A stretch of 6,793 bases of DNA, from contig SYKJ01000025.1 of NCBI GenBank assembly GCA_005798205.1, forward strand, positions 1-6,793. The letters are read 5' to 3'. Position 1 is the first letter of the stretch. Each line of letters starts with the position of its first letter. Below are positions 1 through 6,602 of this stretch, one piece after another. The translations under genes were made by a program, and so were the position numbers. The notes beneath the pieces were generated by a model. The model saw only the letters and a program-made list of their open reading frames with translations. It did no database searches and was not told the DNA's origin. The DNA is from Bacteroidota bacterium (GTDB lineage: Bacteria; Bacteroidota; Bacteroidia; Flavobacteriales; Crocinitomicaceae).

Positions 1-1
1 G

Positions 2-1345
2 CACCCCGACAAAGAAAACATGTTTGATGGACATTCTTATGCGAAAGGTGGGAGAATTCTACACATGCTCAGAAACTATCTTGGTGACGAAGTTTTCTTT
101 AAAGGGCTAAATAATTATTTGATTTCAAATAAATTTAAAGCTGCAGAAGTTCACAATTTAAGAATGGCATTTGAGGAGGTTTCTGGAGAAGATTTAAATT
201 GGTTCTTTAACCAATGGTTTCTTGGAAAAGGTCACCCAATAATTCACACCTCGCAATTTATTGATTCTGAAACTAAAACAGTTACAATTACAGTAAATCA
301 AAAGCAGAATAGCGAAGAATTTCCAATTTATAAACTTCCTGTAGATCTTGCAATATGGGATTCAAATGGTAAACGAGTAGAAAAAATTGTTTTAGAAAAT
401 TTAGAACAAGATTTTACCTTCCCATATGTCGGAGAATTAAAAAATGTGCTTTTTGATGAACAACAAATGCTTTTAGGGAAGTATTATGAGGAAAAACCAA
501 CTAATCAATTTATTCATCAATATTATAACTCTTCAAGATATAAGGCGCGAGCAACAGCTATAGGAATAGCTCAGAGGAAAAAAAATGCAAGCAGTGAAAA
601 AATGATTTTTGACGCTTTAAATGATCCTTTTTGGAATATCCGAAAACTAGCAATAGAAGCGTATGGTAAAGTTAAAAATGAACTGGGTAACCAAGCTACA
701 ATTCGTATAAAAGAACTCGCAATTAATGATCCTAAACCGGATGTTCGATCAGCTGCACTATCTTACTTGGCTAAATTTGCTAAAGCAGAAAGTAAAGAAA
801 TAATCAAGTCTGTATTAACGTCAGAGAAATCGTACTCTGTCATCTCCACTTCGCTGGCGCAACTAGCAAAACTTAATCCAGATGAGGCGCTGGCAACAGT
901 AAGAGGCATGATGAAAGAGGGAAATAATACAATTAATACCACAATTGCTGGCGTTATTCAAGAATTTGGAACTGAAGAGGATAGCGCATTTTTTTACAAC
1001 AACATAAAAAACGAAAAGCTAAAGGGCTATGATCAGTTGAACATTTTTATTCCATATGTTGTATGGGTTTTACGCATGGAAATTGATCTCCAAGAAAAAT
1101 CTCAGGAAATTTATTCACTAATGAAAACAAAAGGTGGGTCTGCTGTTCAGATGTATTTTAACCAAGTAATTGAATATAGCAATTCTATTTATCAGGAAAA
1201 AATTGATGGCTTAGCTGCAGAAATTGCAGAATTAGAAGAAGCAAAATCCTTTGGAGCTGTCTTTGAAAAAAAGAAGTTAAAACAACGTTACGAGGACTTA
1301 ATAGCGAACTTAACACTTCTGAGTCCACCTTTACCGATGGAATAA
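2..1345 (+). CDS. M1-family metallo-aminopeptidase, C-terminal part (5' end outside window)
   Basis: The reading frame is already open at base 2 and 447 residues are visible, so the annotated Met at 20 is internal and not the start. Visible residues 7-36 (FDGHSYAKGG, then a LGDEVFFKGL-like stretch) match the part of the M1 peptidase catalytic domain just after the HExxH-E zinc site. The Tyr at visible residue 13 (nt 38-40) aligns with the catalytic Tyr of M1 enzymes that stabilises the transition state. WFFNQWFLGKGHP (about residues 67-79) is the usual end of the catalytic domain. A beta-rich linker follows, then HEAT-like helical repeats (about 178-330, for example DPFWNIRKLAIEAYG and DPKPDVRSAALSYL) and a charged, probably coiled-coil tail (about 395-440). 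The family removes N-terminal amino acids from peptides. The zinc ligands and any signal peptide are upstream and cannot be checked. There is no C-terminal type IX sorting domain. It ends 6 bp from the convergent dehydrogenase gene. Confidence 0.9.
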   Translation, partial: HPDKENMFDGHSYAKGGRILHMLRNYLGDEVFFKGLNNYLISNKFKAAEVHNLRMAFEEVSGEDLNWFFNQWFLGKGHPIIHTSQFIDSETKTVTITVNQKQNSEEFPIYKLPVDLAIWDSNGKRVEKIVLENLEQDFTFPYVGELKNVLFDEQQMLLGKYYEEKPTNQFIHQYYNSSRYKARATAIGIAQRKKNASSEKMIFDALNDPFWNIRKLAIEAYGKVKNELGNQATIRIKELAINDPKPDVRSAALSYLAKFAKAESKEIIKSVLTSEKSYSVISTSLAQLAKLNPDEALATVRGMMKEGNNTINTTIAGVIQEFGTEEDSAFFYNNIKNEKLKGYDQLNIFIPYVVWVLRMEIDLQEKSQEIYSLMKTKGGSAVQMYFNQVIEYSNSIYQEKIDGLAAEIAELEEAKSFGAVFEKKKLKQRYEDLIANLTLLSPPLPME

Positions 1346-1351
1346 TCTCCC

Positions 1352-2110
1352 TTACTTTTTGTGCAAAATACTGGCTGATGCCTGTGCTGTTGGCATAATC
1401 GTTAAATCATTGATGGTAACATGACTTGGTCGGGATACAACAAACCAAACTGCCTCGGCAATGTCATGGGCTTGTAAGGCTTCAAATCCATCGTAAACTG
1501 ATTTGGCTAAACTTGCATCTCCTTTGAATCTTACCAATGAAAATTCTGTCTCTGCTGCTCCTGGAGCGATGTTTGTTACTTTTATGCCATGTGAAACTAA
1601 ATCTATACGCATCGCTTTTGAAAGGGCATCAACAGCATGTTTAGTGGCACAGTAAACATTTCCACCTGGATAAACTTCTTTTCCTGCTATGCTAGAAATA
1701 TTGACAATATGAGCTGAAGAATGAAGTTTTAAAAAAGGGATAATAGCTTTGGAAACATACAACAAGCCCTTGATGTTGGTATCAATCATTCGCTCCCAAT
1801 CGTCTGTTACAGCATTTTCAATTGTTGATCGACCTACTGCAAGTCCTGCGTTATTGATGAGAATATGAATTTTAGTTTTTATTTCCTCCGGAATTAACTC
1901 AATTGCCTGAATCACATCTTTTTCAACTCGTATGTCAAGCTCCAAACAATGAATAGCTATGTCTTTAGATTGTAAGGAATTTTTTAGATTTTCTAATTTG
2001 GCTATTCTTCTTGCTACCAAAATAAGTGAATAACCGTTATTCGCAAAAATATGAGCACAGGCCTCTCCAAAACCTGAAGATGCTCCTGTGATAAAAACGT
2101 ATTTTTTCAT
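1352..2110 (-). CDS. Classical short-chain dehydrogenase/reductase (YdfG-like), NADP-preferring
   Basis: This 252-residue protein has the full classical SDR signature. The cofactor-binding loop TGASSGFG is at residues 8-15, followed by NNAG at 86-89. The catalytic set is Asn112, Ser140 (in NISSIAG), Tyr153 and Lys157 (YCATK). Arg34-Arg35 at the end of the second beta strand suggest NADP(H) rather than NAD(H), since basic residues there bind the 2'-phosphate. The length is typical of the family. The closest broad group is the YdfG-type oxidoreductases, which oxidise 3-hydroxy acids such as serine or malonic semialdehyde precursors, but the substrate cannot be read from sequence. It should be a soluble cytoplasmic oligomer. 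The start ATG at 2110 places the Rossmann motif at the usual distance from the N-terminus. The gene is divergent from htpG across 128 bp and convergent with the aminopeptidase gene, so it is probably monocistronic. Confidence 0.93.
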   Translation of the reverse strand: MKKYVFITGASSGFGEACAHIFANNGYSLILVARRIAKLENLKNSLQSKDIAIHCLELDIRVEKDVIQAIELIPEEIKTKIHILINNAGLAVGRSTIENAVTDDWERMIDTNIKGLLYVSKAIIPFLKLHSSAHIVNISSIAGKEVYPGGNVYCATKHAVDALSKAMRIDLVSHGIKVTNIAPGAAETEFSLVRFKGDASLAKSVYDGFEALQAHDIAEAVWFVVSRPSHVTINDLTIMPTAQASASILHKK

Positions 2111-2122
2111 GCTGCAAATTTG

Positions 2123-2139
2123 AATAGAAAATTTCTATT
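2123..2139. promoter_or_regulatory. Perfect 8-bp-arm palindrome in the divergent spacer (possible operator)
   Basis: Bases 2123-2139 read AATAGAAA-A-TTTCTATT, a perfect inverted repeat with a single central base. It lies 13 bp upstream of the dehydrogenase start codon, where a repressor site or a short transcript hairpin could act. An adjacent perfect 8-mer palindrome, CAAATTTG, sits at 2115-2122. The surroundings are very AT-rich, so chance symmetry is quite possible and no regulator is identified. Confidence 0.25.
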
Positions 2140-2146
2140 TTTCTTT

Positions 2147-2208
2147 ATTTATGCCAATTTTACAATAAAAAAAAGACAAAATGACATAAAAATAAAAATG
2201 GCATATAG
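2147..2208. repeat. Spaced inverted repeat with TGGCAT cores between the dehydrogenase gene and htpG
   Basis: The complement of 2147-2162 reads TAAAATTGGCATAAAT and bases 2193-2208 read TAAAAATGGCATATAG. The two 16-mers agree at 13 positions, in opposite orientation, 30 bp apart. The right arm overlaps the sigma-54-like motif. The pair could be two half-sites for a regulator or two divergent promoter-like elements, although the left arm has no matching -12 element. Confidence 0.3.
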
Positions 2209-2214
2209 ATTGAA
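2199..2214 (+). promoter_or_regulatory. Candidate sigma-54-like (-24/-12) promoter of htpG
   Basis: TGGCAT (2199-2204), five bases, then TTGAA (2210-2214) matches the sigma-54 pattern TGGCAC-N5-TTGC with correct GG-to-G spacing. The one important mismatch is A instead of C in the -12 element. Transcription would start near 2225, leaving a leader of about 14 bases before the htpG ATG. No good TAnnTTTG -7 box of the Bacteroidota housekeeping type is visible in this spacer. This is a motif match only. Confidence 0.35.
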
Positions 2215-2238
2215 AGTCAAAAAGAAATAAAAAATACA

Positions 2239-4143
2239 ATGAAAAAAAATACAATTAAGTCAGGACAAATTAATGTGCAAACGGAAAATATCTTTCCGAT
2301 TATAAAAAAGTTTTTATACTCAGACCACGAAATATTTTTACGCGAATTGGTTTCTAATGCTGTCGATGCCTCTCAAAAACTACGAGTTCTTGCAGCAAAT
2401 GGTGAATTCAAAGGTGAAGTTGGCGATTTAAAAGTGGAAGTACTTTTAGATAAAGATGCAAAAACAATTACAATTCGCGATGCGGGAATTGGAATGACAG
2501 ATGAAGAAATTGATAAATACATCAATCAAATAGCGTTCTCAGGAGCTGAAGAATTTGTTGAAAAATACAAGGGAAAAGAGGGTGCAGAGCAAATTATTGG
2601 TCATTTTGGACTTGGATTTTATTCTGGATTTATGGTTGCAGAAAAAGTCCAAATTAGAAGTTTGTCGAAAACAAAAGGAGCTAAAGCAATTCAATGGGAA
2701 AGTAATGGCTCACCAGATTATACAATAATTGAAATTGAAAAAGAAACAAGAGGTACTGATATTGTCTTGTATATTTCGGATGAATCAAAAGAATTTCTAG
2801 AAAAAGAACGGATTTCTGGTATTTTGACTAAATACTGTAAGTTCTTGCCAATTCCGGTATTTTTTGGAGACAAAACAGAATATATTGACTCACCTGAAGG
2901 AGAGAAAGACGATAAAGGAAATGTAAAACGCGTAGCAATTGAAGTTCCTAATCAAATAAACAATCCTTCTCCTGCATGGACAAAGGCTCCTGTTGATTTA
3001 AAAGACGAAGATTATAGTTCTTTTTACAGTGAATTGTATCCATCAACATTTGACAAGCCACTCTTTCATATTCATTTGAATGTAGATTACCCCTTTAATT
3101 TGACAGGTATTTTATACTTCCCAAAAATCAAAGAAAATGTTGAGGTGCAAAGAAATAAAATCAACTTGTATTCGAATCAGGTATTTATTACGGATAGCGT
3201 TGCCGAAATTGTACCTGAATTCTTAACACTTTTACATGGAGTAATTGACTCTCCAGATATTCCGCTCAATGTTTCTCGTTCTTACTTACAAAGTGATGGA
3301 AATGTAAAAAAAATAGCTACACACATCACAAAGAAAGTCGCTGATAAATTAGCTGATATGTTCAAAAAAGACCGTAAAGATTTTGAGGAGAAATGGAACG
3401 ACTTACAAATATTTGTGCAGTATGGAATGCTTTCGGATGAAAAATTTGCAGAAAAAGCAGCTGGTTTTTCCCTATTAAAAAATACAGACGGAGTTTATTT
3501 CACACCTGAGGAGTACAAAGAAAAAATTGCAGCGCTTCAAGTAGATAAAGATAAAAAAACCATTTGCTTGTATACCAATAACCCAGAAGAACAATTTTCC
3601 TTCGTTAAAAAAGCAAAAGAGAGAGCATACGATGTTTTGCATTTAGATGGTCCACTTGTCTCGCATTGGATTCAGAAGCTAGAGCAAACAATGGAGAACA
3701 CAAGTTTTGTTCGAGTAGATGCTGACACACTGGATAAATTAATCAAAAAATCAGATGAAATTCCTTCAAAAATCTCGAAAGAGGAAGAAGATAAGTTAAA
3801 GCCCATTTTTGAAGACTGTTTGAATAAAGAAAAATATACTGTTCAATTTGAAAGTATGAGTGAAAGCGATTCACCTATTATTATTACCCAACCAGAGTTC
3901 ATTCGTAGAATGATGGAGCAACAAAAATTAGGTGGAGGAGGAATGTTTGGGGGCTTTCCAGAAATGTATACACTTGTTGTAAACGGCAATCATCCAAAAA
4001 TTGCACAACTTCTAACGAAGAAAGCAAAAGACCAAAAATCAAGTGTCAAACAACTCACAGACCTTGCTTTATTGGCTCAAGGAATGTTAAAAGGCGAAGC
4101 TTTGAATTCTTTCATTGAACGAAATATTGAGCATATTGCTTAA
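2239..4143 (+). CDS. htpG: Molecular chaperone HtpG (bacterial Hsp90)
   Basis: This 634-residue cytosolic Hsp90 works as an ATP-driven dimer that remodels client proteins, normally together with DnaK/DnaJ. The N-terminal GHKL ATPase domain (about 1-210) has Glu35, the general base, and Asn40 in FLRELVSNAVDAS, Asp81 in RDAGIGMT (adenine contact) and the lid/glycine motif GHFGLGFYSGF at 121-131. The middle domain (about 225-500) carries QRNKINLYSNQVFI and IPLNVSRSYLQ, with Arg347 corresponding to the ATP-contacting middle-domain arginine. The C-terminal dimerisation domain (about 515-634) contains a Gly-rich turn (LGGGGMFGGFP, 564-574) before the conserved VVNGNHP segment. Length and all key residues are normal, so it should be active. 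The ATG at 2239 is preceded by an A-rich leader without a Shine-Dalgarno motif, as is usual in Bacteroidota. The next gene, 55 bp downstream, encodes a J-domain protein, so both may serve protein quality control. Confidence 0.97.
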   Translation: MKKNTIKSGQINVQTENIFPIIKKFLYSDHEIFLRELVSNAVDASQKLRVLAANGEFKGEVGDLKVEVLLDKDAKTITIRDAGIGMTDEEIDKYINQIAFSGAEEFVEKYKGKEGAEQIIGHFGLGFYSGFMVAEKVQIRSLSKTKGAKAIQWESNGSPDYTIIEIEKETRGTDIVLYISDESKEFLEKERISGILTKYCKFLPIPVFFGDKTEYIDSPEGEKDDKGNVKRVAIEVPNQINNPSPAWTKAPVDLKDEDYSSFYSELYPSTFDKPLFHIHLNVDYPFNLTGILYFPKIKENVEVQRNKINLYSNQVFITDSVAEIVPEFLTLLHGVIDSPDIPLNVSRSYLQSDGNVKKIATHITKKVADKLADMFKKDRKDFEEKWNDLQIFVQYGMLSDEKFAEKAAGFSLLKNTDGVYFTPEEYKEKIAALQVDKDKKTICLYTNNPEEQFSFVKKAKERAYDVLHLDGPLVSHWIQKLEQTMENTSFVRVDADTLDKLIKKSDEIPSKISKEEEDKLKPIFEDCLNKEKYTVQFESMSESDSPIIITQPEFIRRMMEQQKLGGGGMFGGFPEMYTLVVNGNHPKIAQLLTKKAKDQKSSVKQLTDLALLAQGMLKGEALNSFIERNIEHIA

Positions 4144-4156
4144 TTTATTAATTTTA
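4127..4156 (+). promoter_or_regulatory. Weak Bacteroidota-type promoter candidate before the J-domain gene
   Basis: TTG at 4127-4129, 19 bases, then TAATTTTA at 4149-4156 resembles TTG-N19-TAnnTTTG with one mismatch (final A for G). The -33 part lies in the last codons of htpG. The predicted start, around 4160-4165, would precede the GTG start by about 35-40 bases. The region is AT-rich, so a chance match is possible. Readthrough from htpG is the alternative. Confidence 0.22.
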
Positions 4157-4198
4157 CGCAGGAGATTTTCCTAAGCAAAATTTTTAAAAGCTCTATGC

Positions 4199-4960
4199 GT
4201 GTATAAGTGGATTTTAGGTGCCGGAGTGTTTATAGCAACACGCAATTTTAGCTATGCAATAATAGGATACATTATTGGCTCCCTATTCGATCGAGCTTCT
4301 CGTAGTTCTAACTCTGGACAGACATCGGGAGGAAAAGGATTCAGTAATGCGTTTGAATACTACCGGCAACAATCCACGCGCTACGATATTCAAACAATGC
4401 TAATGGCTCTCTCTGCCGCAGTGATGAAGGCCGATGGAAAAGTCTTAAAAATTGAACTTGATTTCGTAAAACGTTTTTTTACAGCACAATTTGGGAATCG
4501 TTTCACAAGCGACCATCTTCAAATTCTCAAGGATTTTCTCGACTCCGATAAAATTCCCCTTCAAGAAATTTGCTCTGATATACGCGCACGAATGCCGTCT
4601 GAAGTTAGAGTTCAGTTGATTCACTATTTATTTAGTATTGCAAAAGCAGATGGCGATGTTGCTCCAGCGGAAATGAATATTATTCAAAAAATTGCAACAA
4701 TGCTAGGTGTTGCTGCAGTGGAATTCGACAGTGTGAAAAACATGTTTTATCGAAATGTTGATTCTGACTATAAGATTTTAGGTGTTGACGCAAATGCAAC
4801 AGATGACGAAGTAAAAAAAGCTTATCGGAAAATGGCAATTTCATTTCATCCCGATAAAGTTGCAACAATGGGAGAAGAATATCAAAAAGGAGCAAAGGAA
4901 AAATTTCAAAAAATTCAAGATGCCTACGAAGCAATAAAAAAAAGAAGGGGCTTTAAATAA
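4199..4960 (+). CDS. DjlA-like membrane-anchored co-chaperone: TerB domain plus C-terminal DnaJ domain
   Basis: This 253-residue protein has three parts. Residues 1-30 form a hydrophobic, Gly-containing N-terminal segment (YAIIGYIIGSLFD) likely to insert in the membrane, followed by a Ser/Gly linker (about 33-50). Residues about 60-182 form an all-helical TerB/DjlA-type domain with two acidic motifs, KADGKV (78-) and KADGDV (149-). Residues about 190-250 form a J domain with YKILGVD at its start, YRKMAISFHPDK, and the essential HPD at 217-219 that stimulates the DnaK ATPase. This order is that of DjlA, so a membrane-tethered DnaK partner is inferred. The gene name is withheld because the N-terminal segment differs from enterobacterial DjlA. 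GTG at 4199 is chosen because the frame is closed by TAA at 4172 and no ATG or TTG lies between; the ATG at 4195 is in another frame and stops after three codons. The gene follows htpG by 55 bp. Confidence 0.88.
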   Translation: MYKWILGAGVFIATRNFSYAIIGYIIGSLFDRASRSSNSGQTSGGKGFSNAFEYYRQQSTRYDIQTMLMALSAAVMKADGKVLKIELDFVKRFFTAQFGNRFTSDHLQILKDFLDSDKIPLQEICSDIRARMPSEVRVQLIHYLFSIAKADGDVAPAEMNIIQKIATMLGVAAVEFDSVKNMFYRNVDSDYKILGVDANATDDEVKKAYRKMAISFHPDKVATMGEEYQKGAKEKFQKIQDAYEAIKKRRGFK

Positions 4961-4994
4961 ATTTTTTGTGTTTATTTTCCTTGTTTTATTATTG

Positions 4995-5002
4995 TATTTT
5001 TG
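4995..5002 (+). promoter_or_regulatory. Bacteroidota -7 box candidate for xseB-purM
   Basis: TATTTTTG at 4995-5002 is an exact match to the TAnnTTTG -7 element of the Bacteroidota housekeeping sigma factor. It lies 25 bp before the xseB ATG, giving a leader of about 20 bases. The -33 TTG is poorly placed: candidates at 4966 and 4981 give spacers of 26 and 11 bases, outside the usual 17-23. It probably drives xseB, and perhaps purM by readthrough. Confidence 0.4.
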
Positions 5003-5027
5003 AGAAAGAACGAAAAATTAGCTAAAA

Positions 5028-5237
5028 ATGACAGAACTAAAATATTCCGACGCCTTTGAGGAACTTCAAGAAATAGTAAGCGATATGGAAAATGGTAGCA
5101 TTAGTGTAGATGAACTTGCAGAAAAAGTGAAACGTGCAACAGTTTTAATTCGTCTTTGTAAAGCAAAATTAACTGCAACAGAAGGAGATGTCCAAAAAAT
5201 CCTGAAAGAACTCGAAGAAGATAAAATGGAAGAATAA
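5028..5237 (+). CDS. xseB: Exodeoxyribonuclease VII small subunit
   Basis: This 69-residue protein matches the whole XseB family in length and pattern. It begins with a YSDAFEELQEIVSDMENGSISVDEL-like helical hairpin, in which the FEEL...IV..ME.G..S.DEL spacing is diagnostic, followed by a second helix with LIRLCKAKL and an acidic tail. XseB forms a helical coat on the XseA large subunit, and the complex degrades single-stranded DNA to short oligonucleotides in the cytoplasm, contributing to repair. The catalytic subunit XseA is often encoded directly next to xseB, but here the upstream neighbour is the J-domain gene and the downstream neighbour is purM, so xseA must lie elsewhere if present. 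The ATG at 5028 has an A-rich upstream region and no Shine-Dalgarno motif. The gap to purM is 33 bp, compatible with co-transcription. Confidence 0.9.
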   Translation: MTELKYSDAFEELQEIVSDMENGSISVDELAEKVKRATVLIRLCKAKLTATEGDVQKILKELEEDKMEE

Positions 5238-5270
5238 TTGTTTTTTTAACTTTACCCAATTAATAGAGGC

Positions 5271-6443
5271 ATGTCCGACGAACGTTATCAAGCAAGAGGA
5301 GTATCAGCAGGAAAGGAAGATGTTCACAATGCAATAAAGAATGTAGACAAAGGTTTGTTTCCTCACGCTTTTTGTAAAATAGTTCCCGATTATTTGAGTA
5401 ACGACGCAGATTATTGCATTGTCATGCACGCAGACGGCGCTGGTACAAAAACATCATTGGCATACATGTATTGGAAAAAAACAGGTGATATTTCTGTTTG
5501 GAAAGGAATTGCACAAGACGCATTAATAATGAATATTGATGATTTATTATGTGTGGGTGCCACGGGACCTATTCTTTTATCATCTACTATCGGTAGAAAT
5601 AAAAATCTCATTCCTGGTGAAGTTATTTCTGAAATCATAAATGGGACAGAAGAACTTTTAAAAGATTTAAGATCCTACGGAATAGAAATTCACTCAACTG
5701 GCGGTGAAACAGCAGATGTAGGTGACTTAGTAAGGACGATTATCGTAGATTCTACTGTTGTTGCAAGAATGAAACGCAGCGATGTTATTTCAAATGATAG
5801 AATTCAAGCCGGTGACTGTATCATTGGGCTTGCTTCTTATGGTCAAGCACATTACGAAAAAACATACAATAGTGGAATGGGCAGCAACGGACTTACGAGT
5901 GCGCGCCACGATGTCTTTAACTACCAATTAGCAAAAGAATTTCCTGAGAGTTTTGACCCAAGTTTACCAAAAAATTTAGTTTACAGTGGTAGTAAACTAT
6001 TAGAGGATAAAATAGCACAAGTTCCTACTGATGCAGGAAAGCTTGTCTTATCACCAACACGAACGTATGCGCCAGTTATTAAAAAGATTTTAGATAAGTA
6101 CCGCTCACAGATTCATGGTATGGTTCATTGTTCAGGTGGTGCACAAACTAAAGTTTTACACTTCATAAATAACCTACACATTATTAAAGACAATCTTTTT
6201 CCAATTCCCCCTCTTTTTCTAATGATTCAGGAGGAGTCAGGTACTTCGTGGAAAGAAATGTATAAGGTTTTTAATATGGGACATCGAATGGAGATCTATG
6301 CGCCTGAACATCTCGCTAAGGAGCTGATCGCTATTTCAGAATCATTTGGTATTGCTGCTCAGGTAATTGGTAAAGTAGAATCTTTCGATGGCAAACAAGT
6401 AAGCATCAAATGTGAAAAAGGGGAATTCCGCTATAATGCCTAA
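5271..6443 (+). CDS. purM: Phosphoribosylformylglycinamidine cyclo-ligase (AIR synthase), long Bacteroidota form
   Basis: PurM closes the imidazole ring of the purine precursor: FGAM + ATP gives AIR + ADP + Pi, the fifth step of de novo purine synthesis, in the cytoplasm. The 390-residue protein has the PurM/ThiL fold signatures in order: ADGAGTKTSLA (54-64), the NIDDLLCVGA segment (88-97) with Asp90-Asp91, GGETADVGD (144-152), the MGSNGLTSAR stretch (203-212, equivalent to the GPHSNGYSLVR region), SPTRTYAP (261-268), HCSGGAQTK (286-294) and FNMGHRM (334-340). It is about 45 residues longer than the E. coli enzyme (345). It lacks the early GGFG loop and has altered glycine motifs late on, which I take to be the divergent Bacteroidota branch, not decay. 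ATG 5271 fits the family N-terminus. An AGAGG sits only one base from the ATG, too close to act as a Shine-Dalgarno. A paralogous AIR-synthase-like function cannot be fully excluded. Confidence 0.88.
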   Translation: MSDERYQARGVSAGKEDVHNAIKNVDKGLFPHAFCKIVPDYLSNDADYCIVMHADGAGTKTSLAYMYWKKTGDISVWKGIAQDALIMNIDDLLCVGATGPILLSSTIGRNKNLIPGEVISEIINGTEELLKDLRSYGIEIHSTGGETADVGDLVRTIIVDSTVVARMKRSDVISNDRIQAGDCIIGLASYGQAHYEKTYNSGMGSNGLTSARHDVFNYQLAKEFPESFDPSLPKNLVYSGSKLLEDKIAQVPTDAGKLVLSPTRTYAPVIKKILDKYRSQIHGMVHCSGGAQTKVLHFINNLHIIKDNLFPIPPLFLMIQEESGTSWKEMYKVFNMGHRMEIYAPEHLAKELIAISESFGIAAQVIGKVESFDGKQVSIKCEKGEFRYNA

Positions 6444-6462
6444 TCTTTTTCGTAAAAAACTA

Positions 6463-6492
6463 CTGATAAAAGGAATAAAATTTATATTTTTG
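6463..6492 (+). promoter_or_regulatory. Promoter candidate for tRNA-Ser
   Basis: CTG at 6463-6465 (one mismatch to TTG), a 19-base spacer, and TATTTTTG at 6485-6492 (exact TAnnTTTG) form a near-consensus Bacteroidota housekeeping promoter. Transcription would start near 6497, leaving about 15 bases of 5' leader for RNase P to remove. It lies in the 69-bp gap after purM, where no convincing GC-rich terminator is seen. Confidence 0.5.
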
Positions 6493-6512
6493 CCCCCTAT
6501 TCATTGAATATT

Positions 6513-6602
6513 GGAGGGATGGGTGAGTGGCTGAAACCACCAGTTTGCTAAACTGACGTACGGGAAACTGTACCGCGGGTTCGAATCCCGCTCCCTCCGC
6601 CA
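6513..6602 (+). tRNA. tRNA-Ser (anticodon GCT, reads AGC/AGU), CCA encoded
   Basis: A class II tRNA folds from this stretch. The acceptor stem is GGAGGGA (6513-6519) with TCCCTCC (6592-6598), followed by discriminator G6599 and an encoded CCA (6600-6602). The D-arm begins near 6522 with GGT/ACC pairing and a GTGG loop. The anticodon arm is CCAGT-TTGCTAA-ACTGA (6540-6556) with anticodon GCT at 6547-6549. The long variable arm expected for serine has the stem GTAC/GTAC (6558-6561, 6570-6573). The T-arm is GCGGG-TTCGAAT-CCCGC (6575-6591). The only irregularity is a C6540-A6556 mismatch at the 27-43 pair at the base of the anticodon stem. The gene looks functional. Its 3' end is also the first edge of a tandem repeat that continues to the window end. 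Confidence 0.96.

Noticed and set aside
2115..2122. CAAATTTG as a -7 box for the dehydrogenase gene
   Set aside because: On the minus strand it matches TAnnTTTG with one mismatch, but it ends 4 bases before the ATG and has no TTG at the needed spacing.
4680..4934. 84-residue minus-strand open frame
   Set aside because: It is a shadow opposite the TerB/J-domain gene; composition is Leu/His-rich low-complexity and the plus-strand J domain explains the region.
5265..5269. AGAGG as a Shine-Dalgarno for purM
   Set aside because: It is only one base from the ATG, too near for ribosome pairing, and the other genes here do not use such motifs.
5411..5638. 75-residue minus-strand open frame
   Set aside because: It is antisense to conserved PurM motifs, with no recognisable protein family.
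6444..6460. Terminator after purM (TTTTTCGTAAAAA)
   Set aside because: The possible stem is only A-T pairs with a tiny loop and no GC core, so it would be too weak for an intrinsic terminator.
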